Origin: Liquidambar formosana
Taxonomy: Eukaryota > Streptophyta > Magnoliopsida > Saxifragales > Altingiaceae
Length of the DNA stretch: 64,000 bases
Assembly: GCA_039720395.1 (NCBI GenBank)
Contig: CM077822.1
Location: 18,992,589-19,056,588, forward strand
Reading direction: 5' to 3'
The translations under genes and the position numbers were made by a program. How positions within the stretch are numbered: the stretch's first letter is position 1; every line of letters begins with the position of its first letter. Below, in pieces: positions 44,538 through 57,132 of this stretch. Under the pieces are notes generated by a model. That model saw only the letters and a list, made by a program, of their open reading frames with translations, ran no database searches and was not told where the DNA came from.

Positions 44538-45654
44538 TTTGTGGGCTAGACTCTATACAATTTGATTGGGCTAAGTTAATTTCTTTTGTTTAATTAAAAT
44601 CAATCACATTGCATTCGCTTGATTGTGTGCTTTCATTTATTGCATTGTGTGCGCAAACTCTTGCATGTTAGGATCGATGTCCCTTGCCACTGACGGGCCT
44701 AGCCTCAACCTTGGTTTTCCTGATTCCATGTGTTGGGGCGAAAGCTCTCAACCTCTCTTGCCAAGTACCCTTGGGCTTGCCCTTGGGTATATTAAATGAG
44801 TTAATCACGTACTGCTGGACCCACGCGGCATTCCTGATGCCACATGTGGTTAGGTATAAAGATTGCTCAAGCAAGTGAAGGACCCCAGCCTACCCTTATC
44901 ATTAGTCCATATAGACAGACTTGTAGGGCACTATGGTCTCACCTTTATGCACCCACACTTGATTGTAATGATATCATGCCGTGCTTGTGTTGTGTTGCTA
45001 TGCTCATAAGTTGTGTTCTAGGCTTAGGTTTACTTTAACCATGTGTAGTGATTAACACTTGATATATGGTCTCACCTACGTACCCTTAGTAAGTACATCC
45101 ACCCTTCACCCAAGGGGCTCCCAAAAGGAAGGATGGACTAATTAAAGGTATGTGAGCTAAGATCATTTAATCATGGGCTTTTAAGTAAACCAATAGGGGC
45201 TTGTTTGGAATGAAGTGTTTAATTAAGGGTTAAGAAGTTGGGGCTTATTCATCTTTATGTCCTTAGTATGTCACCTCACCTTCCGTCTTAAGGACACTTT
45301 TGAGGATAAGGTGTCTAACTAGGGAGATATCCTGTTTAGACCTAGCTCATAGTTTGCCTACACTTGGGGGAAAGTGACTCTTGATGGTTTTGTGATAGTT
45401 AATAACTAGAACCTAAGGCTAAGTGACTCACCTTCATATCCTTAGTACGTCACCTCACACTTCAAGGTACCCTTGAAGATGAGATGTCTAACTAAGGGGA
45501 TGCTTTATAAGATCACATTTATCAATTTAGCATAGTCATGGAAATATTGTTAAAATGTTTTGGTCATAGCCTAAAAAGGGGATTTTGTTCTTGAAGGGGG
45601 TTGGATTAAACCCGTGATAACTTATTAAGGTCGGACTCAAATTTTGAACCCGAG
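44538..45654 (+). other. Untranslated leader of the inner element
   Basis: About 1.1 kb without a supported gene, similar in length and place to the leader of the outer element. Confidence 0.6.
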
Positions 45655-46917
45655 ATGGCTAACAAAGGGACTAGTGAAAGGAACTTTGACCTTAAGGCTT
45701 GTTTGAAAGCCATCATGACCAAGCTTGATTACACCATTGATGTATCTGAGAGAGCATTGAAAATGGCCCAAGATATCCAACATAAGATATCGGAACCCGA
45801 ACAGAATAATGGCCGTACCCCGGGGGATAACACCGAAGATGGGACTCAGTCTGGAGAAGGCACTAAGACCAATGAAGGAGGAAGTACTAAACCTAAGGGG
45901 AGTGAACCACCTGAAATTTTTAACCTAGAAGGGGGAAGTAAGGGGAAGACCTCTGATACAGACTCTGTGTTGGCTAGCAAGGTAGAAGCATTGGAGAGAA
46001 CTATAAAAGGGATTCGTAGGGCTGATGACATGGTCGATGTGAGGACTTTATCTTTGTTTCCTCAAGCTCGTATTCCACTACAATTTAAGATGCCCGAATT
46101 AGAAAAGTTTGATGGAACGGGTTGCCCCAAGACCCATTTGAAGATGTATGTACGAGCAATGCACCCTCGAGGAGCGACAGATGAACTCTTGGCCCAAATG
46201 TTCCATGAAACCCTAGCCACTTCTGCTTTAAAGTGGTTCCTAGCTTTGGATGAGAATAGAACCCGGACTTGGGAGGACATATGTAATGAGTTTTCGGAGC
46301 ACTACAAGTACAACACTGAGGTGGATGTCACAAGAAAGGACCTAGAGACCACTAAACAAGGGGCTAATGAGACTTTCTCCGCTTTCATTACAAGGTGGAG
46401 ACGAAAGGCTTCTCAAATGGTAAACCGACCCAATGAAGAAGAGCAGATTCAGATGGTAGTTAAGAACCTCCTCCCTATCTACCATAAGCATCTATTTGCA
46501 AGCTATTTTCCAAACTTTAAGGCCTTGATTGGGGCTGGAACTCAAGTAGAAGATGCCATTGGTGACAGTACAATTGAGGAAGATGAGACATTAGGGAACT
46601 CCCGAATTGGAAGTAATGGAAAGACACATAGGCATGTTAATGCCATATCTCCCCAACAGTCCCGCCAATTTACCGAACTCTACATGCCATTAAGCGATGT
46701 TTTTGAGAAGTTGAAGGTGAAAGGTTTGCTTCAACCCCTTGACCCAGCTCCGCTGCCTAACCCATTACCTCGTCGCTTTAAAGAGAATGAGTATTGTGAC
46801 TTCCACCAAAGCAAGGGGCATAGCACTGATCGATGCCCAAGGTTGAAACATGAAATCCAAGACCTCTTTGACAAGGGAATTATCTCTCCACCTAAGGCAC
46901 CCAATCATTCACTCTAA
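45655..46917 (+). CDS. Inner element Gag
   Basis: An intact 420-residue frame, MANKGTSERN onward, with a gag core at about 140-290 (LEKFDGTGCPKTHLKMYVRA, ETFSAFITRWRRKASQMVNR). It carries the same unusual C-X2-H-X4-H-X4-C knuckle as the outer Gag (CDFHQSKGHSTDRC) followed by PRLKHEIQDL. Stop at 46915-46917 with no protease after it. The product would form particles and package RNA; an intact gag retained without pol suggests use of its own Gag with borrowed enzymes. Confidence 0.92.
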   Translation: MANKGTSERNFDLKACLKAIMTKLDYTIDVSERALKMAQDIQHKISEPEQNNGRTPGDNTEDGTQSGEGTKTNEGGSTKPKGSEPPEIFNLEGGSKGKTSDTDSVLASKVEALERTIKGIRRADDMVDVRTLSLFPQARIPLQFKMPELEKFDGTGCPKTHLKMYVRAMHPRGATDELLAQMFHETLATSALKWFLALDENRTRTWEDICNEFSEHYKYNTEVDVTRKDLETTKQGANETFSAFITRWRRKASQMVNRPNEEEQIQMVVKNLLPIYHKHLFASYFPNFKALIGAGTQVEDAIGDSTIEEDETLGNSRIGSNGKTHRHVNAISPQQSRQFTELYMPLSDVFEKLKVKGLLQPLDPAPLPNPLPRRFKENEYCDFHQSKGHSTDRCPRLKHEIQDLFDKGIISPPKAPNHSL

Positions 46918-49189
46918 AGGCAATCCATTTAGTGCTTACTGTCGCACCAATTTTGTCATGACTGTTTGTGATAAAGAGTTTAGGTTGTTTGTCCTACAGA
47001 AGACTTAGGGTTTATTTCTTTGTTTTCTAGTTATTTGATTATTTTCGTCTTTCAAGTCAAATGTCCTTTGAAGTTTTGAGTCTTTTGAGTCCTAGTCATT
47101 GTCAATGTGTTCACCTTCATTCCCTCAATAAAAAGTTTGATTTCAATAATTCCATTGTCTCTCTATCTCTCTTGTCCTCGATCAATTGACAATCAAAGTG
47201 GCATTAAAATATTTCCTAAGAAGCTTGAAAGCTCTTCCCACTAAAAGAGCAAACATAATGAATGATGAATGAGCTGCAATTGATTAACTTGGAAACAATG
47301 AGAAGTCCAAAATGGTAAACATAGGGGCCACCCGCCCACTACACTACATGAAGACCTAAGCCAAGCAACTTGAGAAGATCTTGAAACCCTTGCAAGAAGC
47401 AATCCAGAGATCGAAAGAAGAAATCAATTAGCATGGTGAGCTTTTAGAGATGTTTATTTCCCTCTCCCTCAAAAGGCAAAAAAAAAAAAAAAAAAAAAAA
47501 ATGTCAAAAGAAAAAATTGTGAAAAAAAAAAAGAAAAAAAGAAAGAAAAGAGCACAAAAAAGAAAAAAGTACAAAAAGAAAGGGAAGAGATTAACATACA
47601 TCCAAAAGCATTTAGAAGGAAAATCGATCAGAAGAAGGCCTTGTGTTCAAAGAGGACTACTACCTATGTTCGTGACCCGCAGGAAAAGTTCAAGCCAAAT
47701 GAGGGTGGTCCCTATGTGGTTATGTGTAGAGCCTAAGCCCTCTAGGTTGAAAACCTAAAAAGGCGACCTAGGCAAAAGTTAGGGCTTTTGAAAAAAAAAA
47801 TGATGAAAAAAGAAAAGAGAATGCCTTGAACTACGAAGACCTGATTCTCTACCAAAAAAGAAATGTTAGTTTGGTTAATCAAAGTGGAGATACATAGGCA
47901 GCCCATAAAGTTACTTTGGGTGCGGTCCAATTCATTGAAAAAGAAAACAAAAAAGAGGAAGAAAGAAAGAGGCTTTACATATAACCAACCATTGAAGGCA
48001 ATTCTTTGTGACTAAGTTAAGAAGAAACGGTCTTATTCATCAAATTAGTGAGCTAAAATACTACATGCCACCGAGAAAGTTAATTTGATTATTCTTCCTG
48101 TTCTTGTTTGGTTTGAGTCCTTCGGATGTCCCTCCATTTACTTCCTTCACCTCTCTTGAGTCTTGTGTATTTCTAGTGGTCATAAACCTCGTCCTTTGAA
48201 AGTATTCAGTCATAATGATTCATTTGTGGGTTCCATCAAATTCTATATCTTCTTACCTTTTGACTTAGACTCTTGTCATGGATTTAATGATAGAAAAGGG
48301 GTAGCAGTAACCACTATGAAACGATTTGCCTTAGCTTTAGGCATGTGATTTCGTGAGATTGGGGCTGATTTATTTTGCTCAATTAAAGAACGTGAATGTG
48401 TTATGAACCCAGGGGCTGATTATGCTTGTTGAAGAAGAATTTGAATGAATGCTGGGGCTAGTTTGTTTTGTTCAGAGAACTTAAATGAATTGATGAAGGG
48501 AACGGGCTGGGGCTTCATGAGTTGAATTTCTTTGTGCTAGTGAGAAAGGAAAGAATGGAAAAAAGAAAAAGGTAAAGAAGAAGAGCCCGCTAGGTTGAAA
48601 ACCTGAAAGGGCGGCCTAGGCAAAAATTAGGGCAACCCGCTAGGTTGAAAACCCGTAAGGGCAATCTAGGCAAAAGTTAGGGTTTTGAAAAAAGAGAAGC
48701 GAAGAAAGAAGAAGACAAGAAGAGGTGATTCCACTCCATTCCTATACCTTGAAAAAGAATTCATGGGTTTGATCCGATCCTCCTAAATTGCATTGTTTCC
48801 TAAGAAGGCTCGACCACCATTTTATAAACAAAGAAAAATACTTTTGAAAATTCCATGATTGTGCTAAGTATATAAAGAGGTCTTTAAGGAAAAAGAATGA
48901 TAGGTTTGCAAAACCATTTCTAGATAATCTTTCTGTGCATGAACTTGTGCTCATAAATCTGTGTGAATCAATTTTACTTGAGTTGATTGATTAGTTGATG
49001 TGTGCATTAGTAATATGCAGTGTTCATTGAGTTTTGGAGGTCCATTTTCCCATGACCATAATTGCTTGAGTATTCGCCATTGGGTTACACCCAAGTAGCC
49101 ATGTGAGTGATATTTTTTCTTCATATGGTGTTGGCTTAGTCTCTATACCATTCCTGTCTTATGAATAGTGACTCCCCACTTAACTAGTG
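46918..49189 (+). other. Inner element non-coding region with integrase relic and short repeats
   Basis: Contains a poly-A/G-rich tract (47468-47590) and the integrase relic. A roughly 48-base motif (GCTAGGTTGAAAACC..GGCCTAGGCAAAA) occurs once near 47738 and twice in tandem at about 48587-48682. The word AGGTTGAAAACCT in it is itself a small hairpin. No intact gene. Confidence 0.6.
47608..47721 (+). pseudogene. Relic of an integrase C terminus
   Basis: The frame reads AFRRKIDQKKAL and then VRDPQEKFKPNEGGPYVV, matching the outer integrase end (AFNKRV.. and FDPRGKFKPNWVGPYVI) in order. The rest of pol is absent. This marks the scar of an internal deletion from gag into the end of pol. Confidence 0.7.
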
Positions 49190-50790
49190 TCTTCATAGGC
49201 TCTCTCGAGTATTCACATCTACTCACTCCGAGTATCCACATGTACTCGTCCCTGGGTATTCACATGTACTCACTCAAAGTATTCACCTCTACTCATCCCC
49301 GAGTATTCATATGTACTCACTCCGAGTATTCACATGTACTCATCCCTGAGTATTCATATATACTCACTCCGAGTATTCATCTCTACTCGTCCCTAAATAT
49401 TCACCAATACTCTCCTCTCGAGCATTGACCCTTGTTCGTATTGATTCCAAACCCCTTCATCATGCCTCCTCTATTCATATGTTATTGTTTTAGGTATTGA
49501 CTTCTACCTATGCAATCTCTCGGCATTCTTTGAGTATTGACCCCTACTCATCACCAATAGTGACCTTTGTTCATATAGTTTTCTCTGTGAGTATTGACTC
49601 CTACTCATTTCAAGCATTGACCTTTGCTTGTATACATTTTATCTTGAGCATTGACCCTTGCTCGAATAATTCTCTCTGTGAGTATTGAATCCTACTCATT
49701 TCAAGCATTGACCTTTGCTTGTATACATTTTACCTTGAGCATTGACCCTTGTTTATATAATTTTCTTCGTGAGTATTGACTCCTACTCGTTTCAAGCATT
49801 GACCTTTGCTTGTATACATTTTATCTTGAGCATTAACCCTTGCTCGAGTGATTTTCTCTGTGAGTATTGAATCCTACTCATTTCAAGCATTGACTTTTGC
49901 TTGAGCATTGACCCTTGCTCGTATGATTTTCTCTGTGAGTATTGAATCCTACTCATTTCAAGCATTGACTTTTGCTTATATACATTTTATCTTGAGCATT
50001 GACCCTTGCTCGAGTGATTTTCTCTGTGAGTATCCTACTCATCTCAAGCATTGACCATTGCTTTTATACATTTTATCTTGAGCATTGACCCTTGCTCGTG
50101 TGACTTTCTCTGTGAGTATTGAATCCTACTCATTTCAAGCAATGACCCTTGCTCGTAAGCTTTTCTTTGTGAATATTGATCTTTACTCATAGCAAGCATT
50201 GACCCTTGCTTGTGTGTTGACTTCTATTCATGAGATTTCTTTTTAGATTTTCAATATGGATATTGACTGCTATCCATCATTGGTTCCCGTTTGAGTAAGA
50301 CCCTTACCCATACAATGCTTTATTGGCTCTCCCGAGTATTGACCTATACTCATTCCGAGTACTGATATATACTCATCCTAAATATTGACCCATACTTACC
50401 CTGAATATTGTCACATATTCATCTTGAGTATTGACCCATACTCATCCCTGAGTATTGACCCGTACTCATTCTAAGTGTTAAAACATATTTGTCTCGAGTA
50501 TTGACTGGTACTCATCCCGAGTGTTGACCTTCACTTCAAATACTGATTCCTATTCCCTTTGAGTATGACTAGTATTCACTCCGAGTGTTGACCTCCACTC
50601 ATATTTATCCCTACTCCTTTCGAGTATTGACTGTTACTCATCCTGAGTGTTGACTTTCACTCCCAATACTGATCTTTATTATCTTCGAGTATTGACTTGT
50701 ACTCACCTTAGGTGTTGACTTCTACTTAGAGTTGCATCTACTTGTCCTAGGTATTGACCTTTACCTAGACATTGACTTCTAATTGCTTAA
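49190..50790 (+). repeat. Hairpin minisatellite (about 23-base units) with TTGAC loop
   Basis: Roughly 65-70 degenerate units of form stem-TTGAC(C/T)NN-reverse stem. Stems differ but stay complementary: GAGTA/TACTC, GAGTG/CACTC (50583), GAATA/TATTC (50403), TAGGTA/TACCTA (49491), CAAGCA/TGCTTG (49793), ATGGATA/TATCCAT (50256). About 35 exact TTGAC[CT] words were counted. The block sits in the 3' non-coding part of the inner element, near its 3' LTR. Confidence 0.85.
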
Positions 50791-50910
50791 GATATGTGAT
50801 GAATTCCATAGGATGATGGAGTTCTCCATTTGAATTTGATGCAATTACTCTCCCAAGCAAAAATGGGATGTTCTTTTATCATTGGTTCGCAAGTGAAACT
50901 TGCTGCACCA

Positions 50911-50922
50911 ATGAGGGGCTTC
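50911..50922 (+). other. Inner element polypurine-tract region
   Basis: ATGAGGGGCTTC directly precedes the 3' LTR; only GAGGGG is purine-pure, so the tract is short. Confidence 0.5.
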
Positions 50923-53900
50923 TGTCACACCCCATTTTTGCACCACCTTACTAGGGCTCACCATTTCATGTAGGTTATTGTTTTGTTTTTTAGTCTAGTT
51001 ACTTGCATTAGTTTTCTAGAATCACAAGGACATTGGATATGAATTTTGGTTCAATTTGGAGTTGATCTTGAGGGTTAATAAGAACTTTTGTGACTTGAGG
51101 GGCATAACCGTCTTTTAGGTCACGAACTTTCTATTTAACCTTGAAATGATCTCCAAGTTGTCAATTGGAGTTCATGAGAATGCATTTGAGGTATTTATGG
51201 GTTCAATTTGATGAATTGATGGTTCGGGATTAAAATGGCTCAATACGGTTCAAGTTGGTTAAGAGACCCACTTCGGGTTGGCTCAAATTGGCTCATGATT
51301 TTCACTCAATTCCCACCCATTTGACTTTAATTAGTCTTAATTTCATTCCCAAAGATGTTTTGGAAGGTTGAATTTTGAATTGGAAAGCATTCGGTGCGAC
51401 CATATGTGCATACCTAAGCTTAGCGACGGTGGTGCATAGCGGTTAGCCGCCTTTGTAAAACCCAACCATGCAGCCATGGCTAGGGATTTTTGCCCTAAAA
51501 TGTCTTAAATTACATTCCTCATCGAAGCACGGTCGTTTTGGCTTTCGTTTCGTCAAAATCGGACTCCGTTTGACCCCCGAAACACATTTGGAAGCTGAAA
51601 GGGCTCAAATAAGGCAATTGCTGATGGCGCGCTCGGGTGACCATCTGGGGCCTGGCGGCTAACCGCCCAGCCCAGGTGGTCAGCCGCCCAAGGCCAGGCG
51701 GCTAGCCGCCCAGCCCCAGGTGGTCACCCGAGCCACTTTCCTTTTTTGAGCTTTGACGCGGCTCCCTCCCTATTTCCTCGGATTTGCTCGCCTCCAGCCG
51801 CCATTTAACCCTAATATCAGCCCTATTTGACCTACTTGAGCCCCAAGGGAACCTCTAAGAGCCCTTGGATCAATCCCTAGGGTTTTAATCCCAACCATTG
51901 AGGGTTTTCCCTCAATCCCTATAAATACCCCCTTATACTTCAGCAATAGGGAGGCCACTTGGAGGGAATTTCTGAAGTGAGAGGGACATTAGAGGCTATG
52001 GCAGCCATCCTTAGGGTAGTTTAACCTAAACTTTGAGTGAGAGAGTGTGAGAGAAGGCTTGAAGGAAGGCTAGAGCATTGCTTGAAGGCTTGAAGGAAGG
52101 AATTTCCAGCAGCACATAAGAGGAGGAGGACTCTCTACAGCAGCCACCATAGGTATGCCCCTCCCCCTTTCTCTCTTTCATTCAAACTAGGGTTTTTTAC
52201 ATAGCTTTGCATTACTTCATGATTAAAAGCTTATTGTTTTATCATGTGTTGATGCTTCTAATGCTTAAAATGCATGATTAGGATATTGTCTATGGCTGGT
52301 TTTGCATGATATAATGTCATTCTATGTGGTTTTATGAGTCTTTGTGTTTTTAGGGGTTTTTAGAGTCTTTTCTAGGGTTTTACATGGAATAGTCATTATT
52401 TCATGTTAAAGTTTGTGTTTTTATTGTGTTTTGCTGTTTCTATTAGCTAGTATGCATGATTAGGATCATATTTGTGGGCTGTTTAGTATGCTAGGATGTT
52501 ATTCCATGTGATTTACTGCATGTTTGGGACTTTAGGGTTTCCTTAGTGCTGAAATGGTTTTCTGCATGAAATAACTCTTTTGCATATTAAAGTTTGTGTT
52601 TTTGTTGTGTTTTGCTATTTCTATTAGTTAGTATGCATGATTAGGATAATGTTTGTGGGCTGTTTAGTATGCTAGGATGATGTCCCATGTGATATACTGC
52701 ATGTTTGGGATTCTAGGGTTTCCTTAGTGCTGAAATTGAGTTTATGTTTAGAATAGCTATATTTCATGTGCAAGCTTGTATTTTTCTCATGTGTGGATGC
52801 TTCTATTGATTAATATGCATGATTAGCATGATGTCTATGATGGGCTTTGCATGATTTAGAGTTATTTTATGTGATTTTGAGCACAATTGCGATTCTAGGG
52901 TTTCATTCATCCTTGTATTAGGAAGGTTGCATATAGCATGATAGCTTAGGGTTTTTCTTTGTGTTTTCTTCATGGTTGATATATATGTGCTGCATATTTG
53001 ATAACTATGATATTTCTAGCATTCATATAGTTGATTTTAGGGTTTTTTGCATGTCATTGCATGTAGGGTTGAATTAGGGTTTTAGTTAGCTTATGATTCA
53101 TGTTGTTGCATGACTTGTGGTTGATTTTAAGCCTTATTTCAATTCTGTCCAGATCTGTTATTTGTCCTTGATATGATATTTCGAGCATGTGTTAGCCCAT
53201 GTTTGGGCATGATAATAGCTTGATTTGGAATCTAGCTTGCTTGGTTGGTATTTTGGTATGTTTTGCATGGAAATTGCAGGTGCTTTGACAGGTACAACAG
53301 GTGCAACTACCCCACCAATGTGGGGTGGTTATTTTGGCTATTGTGAGATGAAATCTTACAAATAAGGTAATTACCCTATGCAATAGGGTGGTTACTTTGA
53401 TAGGTTGCTTTTGCTTAAGGTAAGTAGGGTGTGAGGGTGCCCCAATTCACCCTTCTTTCCTTCCTTTGAAACTTTCCCTTTCTCCACCCCCCTAGGGTTG
53501 TTTCCTAATAGAGGGGTATGGTAGATTCTATAGTTTCCTTCCAATAAAGAATACCTTTTAAATTAAAGTTTCCATCTTTTATCAAAATTCCATATTTTAC
53601 TAAAGACCTTTTGAGAATCATTCATTTTTGGAAACTTACCATGTTTTACTTGAAAGGAAACTTAGGGTTTACCATAGGCCTTGATTAGGTTATAACCCTA
53701 TTCCCTTTCGAACTACGTGGACTTTGATCCATGTATTTCCATATATGGTACGTAGGCGCTCTTCGTGATGTTCAAGTCCGCCCTAGGATACTAAGTATCC
53801 TAGGTTTTCTCTTCTTCCTCTTTCTTTTTCTGTTTTTCTTTGATTTACTTGGTTATATGGATGAATGAATGAATGATATGCATGCTGTCTTGTGATGATA

Positions 53901-54225
53901 ATTGTTGATTTGTGTGTGATTAAGACTTTGATTTAGCCCAATTAAATTAAGAGACCATTTAGGGCGATATGGGTGCCTATAGGCTTTGCCTAGAACCTTC
54001 CCATATCGTAACTTAGCCTCCGAATCCCTGAATTCTCTGGTTTCCAAAAGACTTTTCGCCTTACCATTTTAAACATGGAGTCAATCTTTTGTTTTCCTAA
54101 AACAAAACTGTTTTTTTAGGGTTTTCCTTGTTTCCTTTAAAAAATAAGGTGGCGACTCCTTTCCTTTTTCAATCCTAACCAATCTTTTTGCCAATCCCTC
54201 GTGGGCCCGATTTCCGGGGTTCACA
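50923..54225 (+). repeat. Inner element 3' LTR
   Basis: Same length as the 5' LTR (3303 bases), constant offset of 9709 throughout, so no indel. Seen differences include G/A at 42272/51981-type positions, C/T in the CATACATGG word and G/A in AGAGACCGTTT. Confidence 0.95.
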
Positions 54226-54671
54226 CACGCCGCGCGCAGGTAATAGACTCGAGCCTGGCCAGCGGGAGGCATAGGACGGGACATGAAATATTCAGCGAGT
54301 TTCGCCACGTCCACTTTGAAACTCGTAGTCCACCCTTGCACCAGTCGCACAGAAAGGCCTAGGAACTGGGCCACCTCGGCAGCAGGGACCTTGTCAACTG
54401 GGGGAAGGAGTAAGCCGTTGAAACTAGTCCGCCCTATGATACCGCCGAAATCTTCAAGTGTGGGGCACAACTCATTCAGATTGAATCTGAAGACATGGCG
54501 GGTTGGTTTCCAATATTCTGAAGCAACAAGAAGGAAGGTGTAGTTGATTTTCACCCGACAGTAGTCAAACAAGCATGGGAGGCCAAAAGTTTCTTTGAAA
54601 TCATCCCGAGCTCGGTTATCAAAGGACAAAAGCCATCGTTTTATGTCTTTGACAAACTTAGGGTCTTCCAT
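54226..54671 (-). pseudogene. Antisense gene AS2, 5' part
   Basis: ATG at 54671 (MEDPKFVKDIKRWLL), continuing with LLVASEYWKPTRHVFRFNLN and LCPTLEDFGGIIG, the pattern of plant DUF7745/plant-mobile-domain-like proteins carried by gypsy elements (compare FWNPAY..FTF..DLxPTxEEY). The frame runs in phase to the TSD at 54226-54230, where the inner element interrupts it after RVYYLRAA. It resumes at 41208. Four palindromes lie 100-180 bases upstream of the ATG. Confidence 0.8.
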
Positions 54672-54770
54672 CGTAGGGTTTCAGTGGAGAAGAACGAAGA
54701 AGGGGGCTCGTTTTATGCAGAAAAAGTTGCCAAATCGACGAAGTGCGAGAAAAAGGAAAGAGATGGACCC

Positions 54771-54849
54771 ATGATCGTACGAGCATAATCCATGCACGTA
54801 CGAGCATGGACTGTGCACGTACGAGCATGGCCTATGCACGTACGTGCCC
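54771..54849. promoter_or_regulatory. Four 21-bp-phased palindromes upstream of AS2
   Basis: Units start at 54771 (ATGATCGTACGAGCAT), 54792 (ATGCACGTACGAGCAT), 54813 and 54834, each 21 bases apart, ending about 100 bases from the AS2 ATG on the minus strand. Confidence 0.8.
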
Positions 54850-57132
54850 AGACCCCTTTTCGCGTATTTTCATCCCCTTTCTCTGTTTTACGATCTTTTT
54901 TGCTGTCATATGAGGCTTTTTGGGTGCTCTCCTTGTATTAAACGGCTGGCTATTTATCCTAGCGCAATAGAGGAAGCAAGAAAGGAAAAATGTGCATCGC
55001 AATGTAAGAGAAAAGGGAAAGAGAAAAATAAGCCATATTTGATATATCACAGGAGTAACAGTCATGTCCAAAATATACAGAAAGGGAAGGAGAAATGAGT
55101 ACATGTCCAAAATTTACAGAAAGGGGAGGAGAAATGAGTACATGTCCAAAAAAAATAATAATAATAAATAAATAAATAAGTATCCCCTAATGTCCAAAAC
55201 GAATACATCAACGCGGAACATATAGTGGGGTCTGGGCAGGAGAGGCTGGCGGGCTGTCATCACCATCATCACCACCGTCATCACCACCATCACCACCATC
55301 GCCGTCATCACCGTCGCCGGCATCCTCGTCAGCCCCGAAGCCGTCCCAGTCCTCCCCAGCAGGAGCCTGCTCCGCAATCACTAACCTGCGAGAGAGAGAC
55401 GTGACCATGACCTTCAGGCTCCCCACCATCCGCAAAAGTGTCGAGGACTCCTCACGGGTGAGCTGCGAGTAGAAAAGCAAGGGGCAACCGTTAGGACATG
55501 CATGCTTTACTTGCATATATAACTAACAAATGCAAGAACTTGGAAACTCACCGGCCTAGTACCCTCAGCCATCGGGCACCCAATGCACCTGTTCAGCCTG
55601 GGGATATCCTCCTCCATGGCTAAATCAGGTGTGACATGGAAAGGCACGCTCCACCCCGGCATGATGGGGGCCAGCCCAGCGGGCGCATCTGCAGCAGGAG
55701 TAGCCTGTGGAAAGAAGTCAAGCACAATTGGTAAAAAGAAAGCAGAGATGGGAAATTAACAAGACTCAGAAAAGGGTATACATACCGGCGCAACAAAGAT
55801 GCTGCCCATCAACCGCTCCCGCGCAAAGGAGGCATAGTCGATCTCCTCGGCAGATAGGCGATCCGTATAAGGGATCATGGCCCGCCAGGCAGCCAAGTCA
55901 CTCGATGTCGCCTCGGCAGGGATAGCAACAAAACGGGGAGGATCTACTGGGACCGGAGGACCACCTGCGCCCACATCGGCAATCTGCCATACCACCCTCT
56001 CCGCAAGATAGAAGGAGCGGACCCCAGGGCACTCGAACACCGTGGATAGGGTGGAAAGCGTCAAGGCAGCAGCATCCCACTCAGCAGGGGCGCGTGCGGG
56101 GGTGCCCTCCCAGGGGCGCGGGATGATCTGCGGAAAAGCAGTAATAGGGTGAATACATGAGTATAATGCTACCAACCGTACCATTAAGGTGAAATAGGAC
56201 TTACCCGATCAACGGTCAGCTCGTCCAGGAAGCGACGGGAGCTCCAATAGTCGTGCTTGTCGACGGGGGAATCCGGATCTGCGCGGAAGTACCAACCTGC
56301 CCAAAGCTGCACAAGTAGACGTGATAAGAAACCAATATGGAATGACAGGTAAGGAAAAGAGAAAAGAAACAAAAGAGGAGGAAAAGGAAAAGATATATAC
56401 CGCCCAGACCCGCCAGTGGCTAACCATGGACTGGACAGCCATCCGACTCAGCGAGTCCATAGTCGAGATCACATGGCCGTACACCGCCGCTCCCCAGCTG
56501 AAATCGCGGGCCCTCCCCAAGTCCCTCAAAGCCAGCAACCAGCCAAAAGGGACTGTCTGGGCAGCGTTCGGGACTAGATAGCCTCCTATCAGAAACAGCA
56601 GATACCCGCGCGCCATCCGGATCCGCTGGGCAGCTGTACCCTGCCCCTGGGTGGACATACGGTCATAGATGTCCAAGATAAAGATGGAGGCGCTGTCATA
56701 CTCAATCCCCAAAAGATCGTGGGAGAGTCTCTCCCTCTCGCTCTCCTCATGGTCAAAGGGAAGTGGGAGGCCATCCATACGTAGGCCCGTGAGGCGGTAG
56801 AAGTCGTAGGGGGTCAGGGTCAGCTCCCGACCAGCAATGTGGAAAGTATGGGTGGTGTCCCACTATCTCTCAGCCATGCAGTGAACGAAAGCCCGGTCGC
56901 TATCGTCCACCAATCCCAAGATCACCGTCCCGAAACCGGCACCGGTAACCAAGGCCTTCGTCTCCGCTGTGAGACGAGCCCACCACGCCTTCGCATTCGC
57001 CACGCCTCCACGGGTGACGGGCAGCTTCGGCAGCTATTACACAAGGAGAAACCAGGTAAGCACAGCACAGGTATGTGTATTTGCAGCAGTATAAAAAGAA
57101 AAAAAAATCGAAAATAAGGAAGAAAACACAGC

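Larger units (their letters stand above)
41214..54225 (+). mobile_element. Inner, gag-only Tat-like LTR retrotransposon (TR-GAG type), 13.0 kb
   Basis: Two 3303-base LTRs, a tRNA-Arg PBS, one gag gene, no protease/RT/integrase, and TSD CACGC. I count about eight substitutions between the LTRs (near 0.25 percent) and no indels, so it is a recent insertion, younger than its host element. A decayed integrase C-terminal remnant (47608-47721) shows descent from an autonomous Tat element by internal deletion. Movement must have used enzymes supplied in trans, perhaps by a relative of the outer element with the same PBS. Confidence 0.93.

Noticed and set aside
47450..47758. Lys-rich 102-residue frame
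   Set aside because: Comes from the poly-A/G tract; the meaningful coding trace here is the integrase relic in another frame.
49168..49428. Frame with repeated EYSH/YSHVL peptides
   Set aside because: Product of the hairpin minisatellite; no start context, and the unit length (23-24) does not keep frame.
49190..50790. CRISPR array
   Set aside because: Units are degenerate without unique spacers, and the setting is a plant retrotransposon.
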